From the NCBI GenBank assembly GCA_022578605.1, contig MU394052.1, forward strand, positions 868,001-932,000: DNA of 64,000 nt. The letters are read 5' to 3'. The notes under the pieces are model-generated. The model saw nothing but the letters and a program-made list of their open reading frames with translations, did no database searches and was not told where the DNA came from. The position numbers and the translations under genes are program-made. Positions 1-13,760 of the stretch are shown here, one piece after another; the first letter of the stretch is position 1, and each line of letters starts with the position of its first letter. The stretch is from Camillea tinctor. Taxonomy: Eukaryota > Ascomycota > Sordariomycetes > Xylariales > Xylariaceae.

Positions 1-3000
1 TATGAGCAACAAGATCCTTACCTCATTGGGATCCGATCTTTAGTGTTGGGCCGAGACCACCTGGGGAAATCTTCAACGTCACCTTTTTCTTTTCGCGCAA
101 ACACCCCATGTGGTATCCCCGTCGTCGGAAGCCAGGCGAAAGACGTGATAGGGCTTGACAAGTGTCCCTGGTGCCCATGCTATCGCTAGCAGGCTAGCAG
201 CGCTGAGCACACGCGGCAGAAAGGATGCTGCCGGAGTATTATGTACAAAATAGAAGCTGCTGGCTGCTGCTCATCCAACCATCCTATCAATATTATCTGG
301 GGTGCAACTGGTCATACAACTGGGCATGTATGTAAGTAATGTATGTAAGCCTCTCAGTGTGCTCGGGCAAATACCCACTCAACACCCTGGACGCTGGTCA
401 AGTTCCCTATTCCTGTCTCCGGGAAGCCTGAAGCAACAGCTGTACCTGAAGAGAGTGGGCTTGAAGTTCTGCGGTGTCTGATCTGATCTGGTCTGGTCTG
501 GTCTGTTCTGGTCTCCTCTCTTCTGTAGTACATACATGCCTTGACAGAACTGCGCACATATCTATACTACATTAATGTACACATAGCGCCGCCCCATCGT
601 CACCTTTTGTCACATGCATTCTTAGCATCAATTCACCTGAATCTTCCCGCAATCTCTACTTTCCAGTGAGGGGAAAAAAGGAGATCAAAATTTATCGAGC
701 CGCAAGGATAAGTGATAAGTGGGAAGCGATTCTTCACACGTACATCGCTGATTTTCCTCACACGGCTCACGGCAACTTGGGCCACCTCGTGGATACTCGT
801 CTCGATCCGAAGTAGATCTGCCTGCTAGTGGGAGGTTTTCCGTACCGCACTTGTCGCCTTTTGGTTACCGATGAGGCAGGTGTGGATTATAAGCCGCCAC
901 TTGCAAGTTGTCGTAAATCCATTCGGCGAATTCCCCAAGCTGTTGAGCATATCAAAGGTCGGTTTATGGTCATTACACTCTCCATATTACACTACATACG
1001 AAACAGTGAGACATACCCAACAACGACACGACGTTTATTTTATTTTATTTTATTTTATCTTTACTTATTTATCATTTAAAAAAAAAACTCCAACCAGGGA
1101 AATGTCTAATACGACGTAGCCAACTGAGCTCGCTCATTGGCAATGCGAGATATGTATGAATGACATGCGCGGATGCAAGTAGATAGATAGTGTATGGCAA
1201 TGCAAGTCAGCAGTAACGTGCGATCGCGAATAGCCAACCGGCTTGCATGGTCGGGTCCAATGCTGTGAAAGAGGCTACATACATTGCTGCGTGCTTACAG
1301 GGCGTTTTTGTGTATACGTACCGGCACATATACATCCCCATCTTGGCGTCGTCCGTCACAATTCACAGCTCGTGCGTCTGAACCCAGCAGATCGATTTTC
1401 GCGGCTGGGAGCTGTGGTGCGTGATATTGGAGAAGGTGATTGGTGACCAACCGACATTATGAAATCAGAGGACCCGGTATTACAGGCATGGAGGTATGTA
1501 ACTCCGTAGTAGAACTGGGCTCACGGTCCAGCTCGCGCGATGTATCGAAATTCAACAGGACCGATGTACTTTGCCAGGTGACTGCTCAACACTCGGAAAT
1601 CCTTCGCATAGTTACAAATACTCAAGCCTCTCCGACGTCCCTGCATGTCTCTCTTCAACCTCAGAGCCACCTTGACTTATTGGATATGACGGGGCAATAT
1701 TGGGTCGCCTCGTCATGTTACGAAGTTGAAGAGGAACGCCTCGGTATAGCAAAGCCAGTAACCTACCTAAGTAGATGCGTGGGATGTGTAGCATACAATG
1801 GACACAACAGATCGAGACCCTTAAAAAAGCAAACAGAGACAACCAATGAGTAACTATTGCCAAGAATCACTTACTCAGTAATGTAGTGCACACATGAGCA
1901 GAAAGTAAAAAGGTAGTGAACGAACGCTACCATGTGCTTCCCCGGTTGCACTAGATAGCCGCCGGCGTAACCAGCATACGGTTGTTGTGCCTCCCGAGAA
2001 CATCGGCGTCTACTACCTCCTATGTAGTTCATCGTATGCACGACTAATAGGCGCATGCCATTCCATAGCTGTTTAGCCCAAGTCAAGCCAAGGTATTTAT
2101 TTGTGTCTTCAACCTATTAACTCCAAATCGTATACTTCGTGTTTAGGTTACATGTAGAGATTATTCCCTGACATTATAGTCAGCCAGCATCGTCAGCTAC
2201 TTAGATTGGAGATATGCTAATATTGACCACAACATTGACCTGGGCTTTGGTACTTTGCACATGTATATCAGACATCATCAAAGCCCCAACTGGTCTCCCT
2301 GGTCCATCTTGATCTGTCTTGATCTGTGTTCCATGTAGTGTAGTGTCTGTGCATAATCTTCTATAACCCTGGCCTATCTCTCTCTACCTATCCTATTGTT
2401 AGAATATCTTATCAGCTACAGGCATCATAGCTCTTGTTCAAGATTGAAGTTTAATACAAATATAGACAGACAACGAACAAGAACATTAAACTAATTAAAA
2501 TTTGTATAATTCTCATTTTCGGGCTCTGTCCACCACCTAACTATCGGGACGGCGCCCGCACTAATACTTACTCTCCGGCTCTTAGAGCTGGTTTTCTTCT
2601 TAGCTACCGCAAATAGGGTCCAACCTAGCATTTATTAAGACGCTGTCATCGTGCTACTAGAGGAGCCATAATCTTGTTGGCGGGGGAAGCTATGATGACA
2701 CCAAGGCTTCCCCTTAGTGAAATTATAGCTTCAAACGTGGCTCGCAGCCCAAGACACAATTGACAGAACTGACTATGTATTTTAAGGACCCAGAGAGGGG
2801 GGTGTTCTTCTCTACGTACATATGTTATATAGTATACACTTACCTCTATAATATGCTTAGCGCACTAGAGCCAGCCCGACTTGGCGATCCTAGTAGTCTC
2901 CCAGCCTTAGTTTAGCACTACACTATCGCGTGGCTTTCTTCCATCTCCCGGTGGGCCGGTCCGTGTTCGCCGTCATGTCTTAGAAAACCCCTTTTCTTAG

Positions 3001-3541
3001 AACTTGACTTGACTTCAGATGGATATGTAGACAGATTGGATGCCCAGACACCGCCTACAGATGTGGGGCTGGGAAGCAAGCTGAACACTTCGTGGGTCGT
3101 CATGGCTATTTTCTGGCTAGGACGACATTCAGGAATAATGGTGTTCGATTTCTAATACGAAACGCCCAAGGCCAGCCGGTCAGCCCTCTCCTATACAATA
3201 CATCTCAACATTGAGAGTGAGCAAGATATGGAACTAGTCATATATGACTAGCTCAAAAAACAAGAATCAAGACATGCAAATAAGCTGCGTTCACGGTAAG
3301 CAATCCTATCCTGGAATAGGGCTACAAAAGATAGTTGCACTTGACTGATTGCCTCAGGGATAATGCACATACTTGATACCTCAAACACCATTCGGCACAC
3401 GGAAATCGGAGCAGATATTGTCAAAGCGTCTTTCCCTTACCTATCAATCTAGCGATACCGGGCATGATGCCTTCTCGCTTGGCTATCACCAACAACAATG
3501 TAGAGAGGGAGATGTAATGCGATCTAAGGAGAGCGCTTTTC

Positions 3542-3609
<68 letters not shown>

Positions 3610-5164
3610 CCATACACGCTTTGCGTCGACGGGGAAACGCGGCTCGTGCTTTGAGAACCATGATCAATCCACGTTCTCATCTGACTGAACAGGGCAAGGA
3701 GCGGCACGATGAGGGCCCGCCCTCCAGTAAGAAAATAAGGAAAAAGAGATAAAAAGAAAGGAAACCATTGATTCAGAAACCCCACACGATCATCGCCACG
3801 ATCTTCAAACTCTAACTAGCGGCTCCCAGATCCAGCCGTGGCTTACACGCCGAACACCTCAAGAGCGGTTAGGTTAGGCCGTAATTCCCAGGTTTTGTTC
3901 GCTTTTACGCTAGAAGGGGAAGAAGAGGAGACAGAAGGGCACATGAATAAATAAATGAATAAATAAAAAAGTCACCCGAACTAGGTGAGATGGTGATTAC
4001 ATAGCTCTAAACCAAGAACAAAAATTAAACATGCAATAAGTAGTATGTTAATACTGATAACATCAACATCAACATCGACATCAACATAACTACTTGCCAG
4101 ACCAAAAGAGCGGGTGATAGTAGTGGGTTTGACTTCTTTTTTTAAGGCGAGACAGCGCTAGTAAATATTATTTACTTTGGCCCTCGTTGCTAATATTTAT
4201 CAAGACTACTCTTTAGTTTCCCTTTCCTCCCGTTCTAGAAAAACCCTTTCGGTCCTAGCCGCAATGAGCAAATGAAGATCTTCTCTCCTTAGGGTATCGT
4301 GTACTAGGTAGGAAAGAAAGATAGAGGGGGAAAGAGGCCACGAGGAGACAGGGAAGAAAAGATGAAAAACGTCTGGACTTTTTTTCTTCTTCCCATGTTG
4401 AGAAAAAGGAGAGATGAGTTTTTGTCATGGTGGTAAAGACTGAACTCACATACCTACCTACACGATGATTTGATGAGTTGCGTGGGGGTTTGTCATTTTC
4501 TCCACTATGCCTCTTCCCCCGTTCTCTTTTCCCTGGAATGGAAAGAAAGATTTTTTTGATAGAGCTGCGCGTGTTTGGTTAGTTCCCGGGCCGCATTCTC
4601 TGCGACCGCTCTCACCCCCTACCTCCATTCATCCCTTCCCTCTTCCGTCTCCCTGGGTCCTTGTTCTGCCCTAGGAGAGAAAAAGACAAGAGAAAGAGCA
4701 AAGAACAAAGGCACAAGAGGAAGATCTGCCTGCCCTGGCTGCATTGCAGCCGGGTTGCAGATCCCCAAAACACCGGGTACCGGCAGACGAGGAGTCCGCC
4801 TCTACTCCTTGCTTGATGCTTCCATGGGTCTTGCTAGGTAGGGGGAGGGCACAAAGAGGGGAGAAGGATTGATTCTACACTAGGTTAGGTAGGTAGGGAA
4901 ATCCTACTAGGTGTTCGCTGCAGAAGTTGACATCGATTTTGCGCCTATTACTCTAGAAAACCGGTTTGCATTGGGAAAAGGGGTCCTTATTTTTTTATTC
5001 CCCCCTTTCTCTAAGTTGTTTAAATTGTTAGAAGGTGATAGCCTCAACTCACGGGTACCGAACTAAGTAATTATGATCAAAGTGATACGATGAACGAGAA
5101 ATGGTAAGATACATTTTTAGTGTGCACTTCTATATACATATGTGAATATCATCAGCTATTATTT
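1..5164. other. Intergenic region with simple repeats, no gene recognised
   Basis: No open frame here encodes a recognisable protein and I see no convincing exon pair. The frames present are short or made of simple repeats. The stretch holds a TCTGG-type pentamer tract near 485-513, a TTTTA tract near 1031-1060, a long CT microsatellite at 3546-3606, an ATCAAC-like tract near 4057-4088, and a CTAGGTTAGG word at 4880-4889. Regulatory DNA for genes to the left or for the lectin-hydrolase may be included, but no element can be assigned. Confidence 0.6.
3546..3606. repeat. (CT)n microsatellite, about 30 units
   Basis: An uninterrupted CT dinucleotide run of about 61 bases. It produces artefactual Ser-Leu and Arg-Glu reading frames on the two strands. 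It is probably length-polymorphic between strains. Confidence 0.97.
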
Positions 5165-6625
5165 CTACTGAGGCGCGTACACAAACGCCAGCTGATCCAT
5201 CTCATCACCGTCCTGTCCCAGGAAACCAACAATGCCCCACCCATCAGGTGCCGTGAAAGTCGTGCAGTCATCGGTCGAGGTGCCGGCCTCCAGTGTGCGG
5301 CCGCTAGACGTAGTCGCCTGGATGTAGAAGTTGCGGGTCTCGTTGTTCCTTTTGCCCTGGCACAGCTTGGCTGCGGTCCATGACTCGCCGCTGTCGAGCG
5401 CGAGCGTCGCTTCGGTGCCACCGGTGCCACCGTGCTTCAGCGCCGTGCCGTCGGCTAGTGTGAGGCCTACGCTGTCGAGCCGCGATGCGCCGTGGAACGT
5501 CAGCGCGCTGACCTTGGGCGAGGTCTTGTTCGCGAGCGTCGGCACGTCGCTGAACCAGTCGCCGTGCGGGCCGCCCCAGTAGCCCGACTGCCGCAGCGAC
5601 GCGCCGGCCGACCAGGTGAAGTTGACGGTGATGGGGTTGTGGTCCGACAGCACGCTGCCGTTGGACTGCAGGAACTTGCTGCTCTCGTAGTTCCAGTACG
5701 TAGCCGTGAGGTCGAGCAGCGCACTGCCGCGGTAGAAGACCTTGTCGACCGTCTCGCACGTGTTGATGGTGCTGGGGTTGTCGCAGATGGTCTCTTCTGT
5801 CGGGATCGAGCCCTTGTGGATCAGCTCCACCCAGGTGTCCGTCATGCCATTCTGCTCCGCGAACGTGCGGATGCTGTCGCCCGTCCGCGTGTACCGGCTG
5901 TTGGTGTCGCCGAAGATAAGCACCGCGTTCCCCACGCTCCACGTGTCGATATAGTCGGCCACCTGCTTCACGTTGGCGCTGCGTGCCGTCAGGTCGTCGG
6001 GCTCGGTGCCAGCGTCTGTGTGCAGGTTATACACGTCGATGTAGACTCCCTCGTCAATCTTGGCGCGCATAAAGGTGAAGCCTTTCGGTGTTAGGCAGTC
6101 TGCCCCCGAAGCGTTGCTGCATGTGCTCCATTTCACGCGGGTGAAGTTTATCCAGTCGAAGGTGGCGAGGGTGTTGAGGCCAGAGCCAAAGGGGACACCT
6201 CCGGACGTGGCCGTGCGGTAAGGGTGTGTGTCCGTCTCATAGATAGACGCATGGTAGTTGAAATCCTAAACTCAGGAGTTTCCATTTAGTTCTAGTCTTA
6301 CTGTCATATGTAGGTACATATGTATGTGACAGCCGGGGAGGGATCGGGTGTGCGCTTGTTGTTTCACAGCGGGTGAACGATGTTGAAAAGGGGGTGAGAC
6401 ACTAACCTCTTGTGCATGGATTATATCATAGTTGTAAGCCGCGAACTTGGAACCTATCAACTTTGAGTTGGCAGTCTTGTCCCCGGGGACATCGTTGCCA
6501 TTCAAGATCTCGGGGAGCCCTGCGACATTCATAGTCAAGACACTGAAGTCTCCGCTGGTGGCGGCCAGGGCCTTAGCCGCCAGCATGCTTGCTGGGATGG
6601 CACGGTTGGAAAGTGAGAACTTCAT
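5165..6625 (-). CDS. Endonuclease/exonuclease/phosphatase-fold protein with C-terminal jacalin-like lectin domain
   Basis: Two exons, complement of 6407-6625 and 5165-6265, joined by a 141-nt phase-0 intron (donor GTTAGT, acceptor TAG); product 439 aa. The junction restores the core motif QEDFNYH at residues 72-78, which strongly supports the splice. Residues about 25-290 form a DNase I/sphingomyelinase-type domain: MNVAGLPE near 32, QE at 72-73, NLHTDAG near 153, GDTNSR at 192-197 and SDHNPI at 280-285, which supply the metal and catalytic Glu, Asp, Asn and His residues. Residues about 297-439 (SGYWGGPHGD onward, ending near GFLGQDGDEMDQL) look like a jacalin-type beta-prism lectin. The first 22 residues are moderately hydrophobic after a lone Lys, so a secretion signal is plausible. 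Substrate is not decided by sequence: phosphosphingolipid, phosphoester or nucleic acid. The lectin probably tethers the enzyme to glycans. No close neighbour suggests a pathway. Confidence 0.86.
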
Positions 6626-9600
6626 CTTCAGCGAGTGTGAATAACAAGCAAACGAGAAGTAAAAGAATGAATGAATAAGAGAGTGTGTGAAGCCTCAACT
6701 TGTTCTGAGAAGGTAGGATACAAAATCAATAAGATGAGGGCATCCGCAGCATTTTTGTATCCTAGAGTTTCTTAAGATTGTCTCGTTCAACTACTCGCAC
6801 CGTTATCTCCCTTAAGTTAATAGACATTAGACCAGGTTCGCGCATCTTCATCTACCAAATCTCCATTACACGGCCCTCGATTTCCTCAACGGGGTGCACA
6901 GCCGGCGCGATTTCTTGGTCGAACTGCCATCCAGTGCTACGCCTCAGAATTACACTTCTACATTCCCGGAGATAGATTGCGTAATATGGACCGCACGTTC
7001 TTTTTGTTTCGTGGTGATTGGTTTAATACGATCTGTATAGTCGAGTCTTGATCACGAACTTGTTAAGGCTCTAAGAACATACCGCTTTAGGGAATGAAGA
7101 ATCAAAATGAAGCGACCCCCAATCAAACGTCGCACGTGGAAACCATACTAGATGAAGAAGGTGTAGATAGAAGTAGCCATGTGAAATCATGCATGGTCTA
7201 TTCTGGTGTCGAAGCTTGCATCAATAAGCATCTCAGCTAGATCTTCTCCCCCGCAAAAATTAATTTACACGTAACTTTCGACCGTGTGATCTGCGCTGCT
7301 TGTTCTATCATTAGAGTCTAGATGTTGGGTTTAACTATAAATGCGGCTGAGTAACAATTATTTCGAGATTTTGACGCCTCCATCGTGGGATCTTTTTCTG
7401 AGTATACCATTTATGGGGCTGCAAAAGGGTCACAATGACCATTACATCCAATTTCGGTAGGTGATTCTGTCTACCCTCCCTCATTCGGGGTGTTTCTCAA
7501 ACATCAGACGGCTTGGTATCGTTGCGAAAACGGCGACGTGACACTGCCCCCTTCCAAATGTGTCTGTATGATCCCTTAAACACCCAATGTGTTAACTATT
7601 TTAGATGCCTCTACTATGTATGTTGCATCAAGCCCTACAGCTCTTTACACCAGATCCAGAGAGATACTCCGATGCGTGGTGTGGATCTTATGGTGATCTT
7701 TCACTAATCTAGTTTCAAAATCTCACGATCCGGACACATACTTGTTCCAGTTGTGACCTTTGACCAGTTATGAAATCATGAAAATGAGTAAAATCGAGAT
7801 ATCGGGATAATCAAACTTAGAGCCGGAGGTGTTATTGTGCATTTGAACACCGAGATCTATCTCAACCACACGCACACGGGAATGTTGTAGTATATCTTTT
7901 TTTTTCTTCATACGTACAAAGAATATAGGGAAAATAAGGTATGTTGATCACATCTACATATATGTAACTACACTTGACATTATGGATAACTTAACATTTG
8001 GTACTTCGTATAACTTACACGAGATATTTCTAGCTGCCTAACTTAGCCTCTTTGTATTATGGAACCACATATACCTAAAACAAAATGACTATATTTTGGT
8101 CATCTATTCGTGAGAGGCCATCATGAACTCTCTCTCCCCCCAAACTAGGAGACTATACACATGATCAAGGGCTTAGTGGCGGCGGTGAAAGCATGAATGT
8201 GAAGTATCATCGCCTAGTCAAGTTCATCATCACAATCCCGCTCTACACTAGCTCTGTAATGTTGATTCTCTCTATTATAATTCTCTTCACCGCGAGAAGC
8301 TCGAAACCTCGGTCTACCCCGCGTCTCTGGACTAGGTAGGTCACAGAGAGGGACCTCTGCAATAGCAGTGGCGAATTATTATAGAATAGTTGTTTTTTAT
8401 CCTCTGTGCGTAGATACCTTGAGGGGGAGAGATTTCGTCTGGTTGGTTAATTCTCAACCCTTTGAGGCATCTTTGCACAATGCATGAATATGATCGTCAA
8501 TTAAGCAGGAGGATTGCCCATTATGCTCAGATGTTTCTCTTAGGCCCCTTAATGCAGTATTTCCGGGGCTCTCCTGCTCCTGTGCGTGTGTTGAAGACTT
8601 GCTTTCGATTCTGTCCGGGCTTGGCTTGCGCACGGTCGGTCTTGTTGTGTCTAAGTGAACCCTCAGTCCTCATCATCACGACTTCGATAACGACCGTTGA
8701 AAGCTTCATCTTCTTCAACCTCTTTGACCTATATGCTTGTCGGCTACTATGATTGGATAGCCAACATCACCGTGATCAGTTATCTATTACCGGGTCAAAA
8801 CACATCCCAGCCTTATTGCATCACCGCCGCTTGCTTGTATGTACAGTCGCATAACCTACGACTAGGTACACTGGATACAGGCAAGGGCTCGGAGGCTCAG
8901 CCCATCAGCATGCAAACAACCTTGAGCATGCCGCCGATCATTCCTCCAACCGATCAATATTGCCTTATACTGTAGATGCAGGAACATCGGCACCCAACAA
9001 ATGATAGCGTAGTATTCTGTACCATCAACTGTGACATCATTCCCAAACCACAAATTAGGTAGCTATCCTTCAATAAGCAAACAAGGTCGCTTTCCATAAG
9101 TGAGCACTCGCAGGTCTGGTTCGTCCCTGGTGCTTTGCCACCAGCATTGCAGTATGTATGCATAACGACGGACTCCGCCCATGTCGCGAAAAGATACTCT
9201 ACGACAAATGTCCATCCCGCTCTCGCGTCACGAGCTCCGGCTATCTGTCTGTGCGCCAACATCCGACAAGCCCACACAAATGTCTCCGGTTTCTTTATCT
9301 TCTTTCCTACATTCAACATATGTAATATGCGCGCATTCCATCAGCAGGCCTTCCACTACGTTGGGGCTTCACTAACCAAGCAGAAGTTAGCATCGTGAAA
9401 GAGAGACTCCAAAGGACAAAACCTCGTCATTGAGCCCCTGCATATGAACTCGATTGCGTGGGGTTCCCACGCAACCACGGTGTGTAGAAGCTAATCACCG
9501 TCATATCATGAACTCAGTCACATGGCACGCGGCACTGGTTATCTATGCTAGATTACCTGTTTAAGATGCAACTTGCATGCATATAGCACACTATTGGGCT

Positions 9601-12600
9601 GAAGTCCCACCCGTCAGGGCGGAACCGTTGAGCTAGCTTTTGTTGTTATTGGAACTAATCGGCATCTTTTGACTTCACCTAAGCTGGGGGCGCTTCCACT
9701 TGTGAACGACATTGCAGAACAGCGGGTCCTTCACTGAGAAATGGGTCTTCCTCTTCCTGAAACAAATTTCGATAACCCATTCCGTCCATTCTATGTGCTT
9801 ATAGAAATTCCCAACTCGCACAGAAAGCTATAGCGTATCTTATCACATCGACAGATCTTATGGGGCACATATGTACTAATCTATACTAACCTCCATAGTA
9901 CATATTGATGTACCAGACTTACACAGACAACTCGTGGGGCATACCATCGAAATCGTCAACTTATAGCTTCCTACAGTCGAAGTGGACTCTATGTCTAGTC
10001 TAGATATGTCAATAGCGCACAAACATATCTCTGCACGTTGTAGTCGTTAGAGATCTCAGTAGTCTCTTCATAAACAAACCCACTTAGTTGCACGATAAAT
10101 CACTATACTATCCCCAATTATAATACAAGTACGTGACACAGTACACATACTACTACTAAGAACCATCACGCGATACATAGAGACAAACGCTCAAATTTGG
10201 AAATGCACTAGTGACGAAGGGCTCCTACGAGGCTCAACTCTGGCTAGTCAAGGGGGGTATGCTAGGGGAAATAACCACATGGTCATACGCAGCACGAGTT
10301 TAGGGCGTTACCATTCAACTTCACGAAGGGAACCGTAAACATAGTCTGTCACCTAGCTACACATACATGGAAAACGACAAGGAAAATAACTAAGCTTAGC
10401 ACCATCGTGGCTACTTTTCCAAAGCTGACTACCGAGTAACGAATCTTGTAGTCTCCAGCTTGGCGGTTATCCACAAGGGCCAGAACATACGTGCTGTTGT
10501 TAATTTGTCTAGGTTGTTGGAAAGATGATTGTTGAGTATGTGATGAAATGAAGTAATATCTAAACTAGACTCCTTGTAGTTGGTGAAGCGGTGATGATAA
10601 GATATTGATGTCATTGTATTTGTAACCCAAGCGATATCCCTAGGATGTTATAATCCGGGAATAAGGATGTTACCATACAGACGAGTATTTCACACGAGGC
10701 TGGGCGTTGTATCGTGATATCTAACGCCACCAGCACCCATAAACCGGGAATTATACTTCGCCCATACTTATTATAGTAAGCCTTCGTAGTACCTCGTAAA
10801 CAATCAATTTATTGAGTTCAATGATCTGTGTCATGTTGACCCAGGGACCAGAATCCCGGGTCTAAGAGCGAACGAAAATGACTCGATTACTCTATCACAT
10901 AGATCGTTTGACCAACAACAACTCAGAAATTAGCCTCCTCTTACCTGCGTATGTTGGAACCAACAGGAATTAGAAAGTTTTTAATATACCCAATGCCTCG
11001 GTTAGCTACTAGCCGTAGATCTCTAAGCCATAACTGACGTCTTTGTACTTCCTTTTCCAACGGTTAGGTGAGAAGAAGCTGTGCCCCTTGAAGTTGGTTC
11101 CACGGGAGGTCAGAGCGACGAAGCTTTCGCACGCCACGCGCGGATAGTAAACATGGTTCACCCCGGACAGGACCCTGAAAGGTAGAGACATGAAATTTGT
11201 AAACCTCATTCAATTGGGTTATGTACGACAACAGTCGGCCGAGGTCCGACTTGTAAGATGTACTGGTCTGTGACCCACGAGGCGTCGTGTATCTATTTGT
11301 TAGTTGTACAACGTGTTCCCCTCGAAAACGAAGGGGTTGAAACCCGATCGTGAGACGATCGTGAGAAGGAAGTTGACGAGAAAGAAGTAGATCTTAAGAT
11401 GATGAACCTAGTATCCATTTAGGTGCATTGAAGACCGAGGACCGAGTTCCTAAGTAAATAAGGTAACCTAATTATATAAGTGAGCTAGGCGTATAGAGCG
11501 TCATGACATAGACTTTTTGGGTATTAAGTATTATACGAATTGAAATCTTGACTGAGGTTCTATGTGCTACGCAGTATTTACCTACAATCACGTCTAGTCA
11601 CGCATTAACATGTAACATGCTTTCATATCGTGTAATACATGTTGTAAATATCGTGATGACAACCATAATGTTGAAAAATAAATAGTCCAATATCTAGAGG
11701 CCCCTTCCACTCTTCACATCTGTCTACATGAGGTTGTACAGGAGTAAACTATACCATTTCCACAATTCCTTGTTCTAGAAGCACTTTGATCCGTGAGCCA
11801 ACACCCCTACTAGAGATTATTCTAGCAGCCAGGATCGAAATTTGGAGTACACAGATCAATACTGACATCTCACGATCGTTCCACATATCTGGTTCCATAT
11901 CCCTGATCACCTGTGATGCCTGTGGGATCCTAAACTCATTAAGAGACCAACTCCGGTTCAACTTAACCGACATGCTCGACCAAGTAGCAAACACGGCTAA
12001 TTGTGGTGATAGTACTACCCAGAACAATGTGCTGACAAAGTAAGGGAGACGGAATACAATTATACAAACAAATATAGCTCCATGTTTCGGCGCAGGAACC
12101 ATGATCCGGGCCTCCACTCCCTAGCAATCCCCTTTCCCTTTGGATGCTGTTATACCGACACACCCCTCCGACAAGTCGCCTTCAGTTTGGCGGAATCCAA
12201 GGGTAGTGTCAGCTATCCAAATTGCCGGGAGCAGAATGCTGGCTACTGATACATAGAAAGGCAGGCAAGCGTCTGAAGCTTATTTGCCACGCTAGACGCG
12301 TAGGTTTCCTAGCAATGGCCAGTAATCTGGGAGATGGCGTATCACTACACCCGTAAACACTTCGCGAGCTGACGGTCTGTCTGCTACAGACATATACGTA
12401 CTTCCGACACATCCTCATCCTGGGCAGAATTATCATGACAAATGCGGTAAATTATATTCCCCCCTTTCTAAAGAAAGAATACGGAGTTCACATATACGTA
12501 ACGTGTTGGGTCGGAAGAGAAATGTATTGCGCAAAATCTTCACGAGCCGAAATTTTTTATGTGCCAAGTTACTTGCCCCTTCGTGGACTTCCTAGACTAT

Positions 12601-13506
12601 GCCATGGTACTGGGAGGTACCATGTCCTAGGTCTTGGTGTTCGAAATGAGGCCATTGTAGTTCTCTCTTGGCTTGCAGCAAGGCAGCTTTCAGGTCCGGA
12701 GTATCCGGCATACAGGGCCCGTTTTTGACGAGCTAGAGTCATGCTCGCTCTTGTGGCCTCAAGTTCGGGACCGAAATGAAGTGCTTACTATTCTTGAGCC
12801 GCATTGGCTTGATATAGACACTCGATGCTGAGCCTCGGAATGTCGTTAAGGACAATGCTAACCGAGCTTGGCTAGAGCAACTTTCGAGATTCTAATATCA
12901 TCTTTAATCCTTACATGACTTGGGAGCTGAGAGGAAAGTAGTAAGATGGATTTTGAAAGGTATGGCATGGTAGTCTTCTGCTATAGGCACCTAGGTTAGG
13001 TTATTTGATCTATAATGGCCGTTGATATTCTTGTATTAGATGGCTCAGCTTCACTTGTATGCTACTTTAGATATAGGTGATAAGATTTTTCGCTGCGATC
13101 TTATAATCCATCTATATTTTTCTTTGTACTTTGAATTATGCTTTTGCAATACCATTTCTGTATTCATGATCGCTTAAAGCCCTAGTATAATAGTTTGATA
13201 AAAGTTGTCTAGACTAAAGTTCGACCTTTCTCTTAAGATTGTTCCAGCTAATAGGCAGCCGATAGTAGTTAAAAGTCTTAAGAAATATAAAAGAAAAACT
13301 AGCCAAGACACGTACTTGTTAATATGGATGCCATTTTTCTTGTTATACTAAACATATACACAATTTGTGATAACATGACGCGCTCCTGGCATGAGAGTAG
13401 CTTCCTAATATTGGCAAGGCAACTCACAAACTCATTGCTATTGGTTATCTATCTGTGATCCAAAATAAACATACTATTTGGTATTTCCTCATCATTAATG
13501 AGTGGT
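6626..13506. other. Gene desert, left part: AT-rich, no gene recognised
   Basis: Nearly 7 kb without a convincing exon. Stop codons are dense in all frames, TA/AT steps are frequent, and no frame exceeds about 120 codons. The longest frames (8954-9319 minus, 11749-12117 minus) show no family motif. This appearance fits decayed, possibly RIP-mutated, repeat DNA, but I cannot compute RIP indices. One CTAGGTTAGG/ACCTAGGT composite lies at 12989-13000. Confidence 0.55.
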
Positions 13507-13760
13507 TGTTACGCCCCAGGATTGATGGGTAACTATATAATACAGAATTGGGGCACAATGACCTTTCGGTCATTGTGAGAATCTTTTGTCTCATGGTACA
13601 ACGGGGTTGCCCACACCCAGTTGTAACAGTGCTGCGGTAGGTGATAAAGGATGTCTGTCATGTATAGGTACAAGATATATCCATAGTTAAATGTATATAA
13701 GGGATCCTCCCATCGTCCAGAGATAGATGTCACCTAATAAAGCAACCTAATAACCTCATT
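13507..13760 (+). mobile_element. Probable degenerate solo LTR (Ty1/copia-like), right end uncertain
   Basis: It begins TGTTACGCCCCAGG, a start typical of fungal copia-type LTRs, and contains a TATATAA box at 13694-13700 and an AATAAA-like signal near 13737. The first ~100 bases are matched in inverted orientation at 15356-15466. An internal hairpin, CAATGAC/GTCATTG, lies at 13556-13575. No integrase or reverse transcriptase frame adjoins it and I see no target-site duplication, so the right boundary is a guess. A terminal inverted repeat of a DNA element is the alternative. Confidence 0.55.

Noticed and set aside
1440..1853. A 137-codon plus-strand frame
   Set aside because: No motif, no splice partner, atypical composition.
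3373..3785. Ser-Leu and Arg-Glu rich frames on both strands
   Set aside because: They are translations of the CT microsatellite.
5304..6094. Overlapping frames within the lectin-hydrolase gene
   Set aside because: They are composition shadows of the conserved two-exon gene.
8954..9319. A 121-codon minus-strand frame in the desert
   Set aside because: No recognisable content; a frame of this length by chance is not surprising over 11 kb.
11749..12117. A 122-codon minus-strand frame with hydrophobic segments in the gene desert
   Set aside because: I considered a membrane-receptor fragment but found no signature or splice partner.
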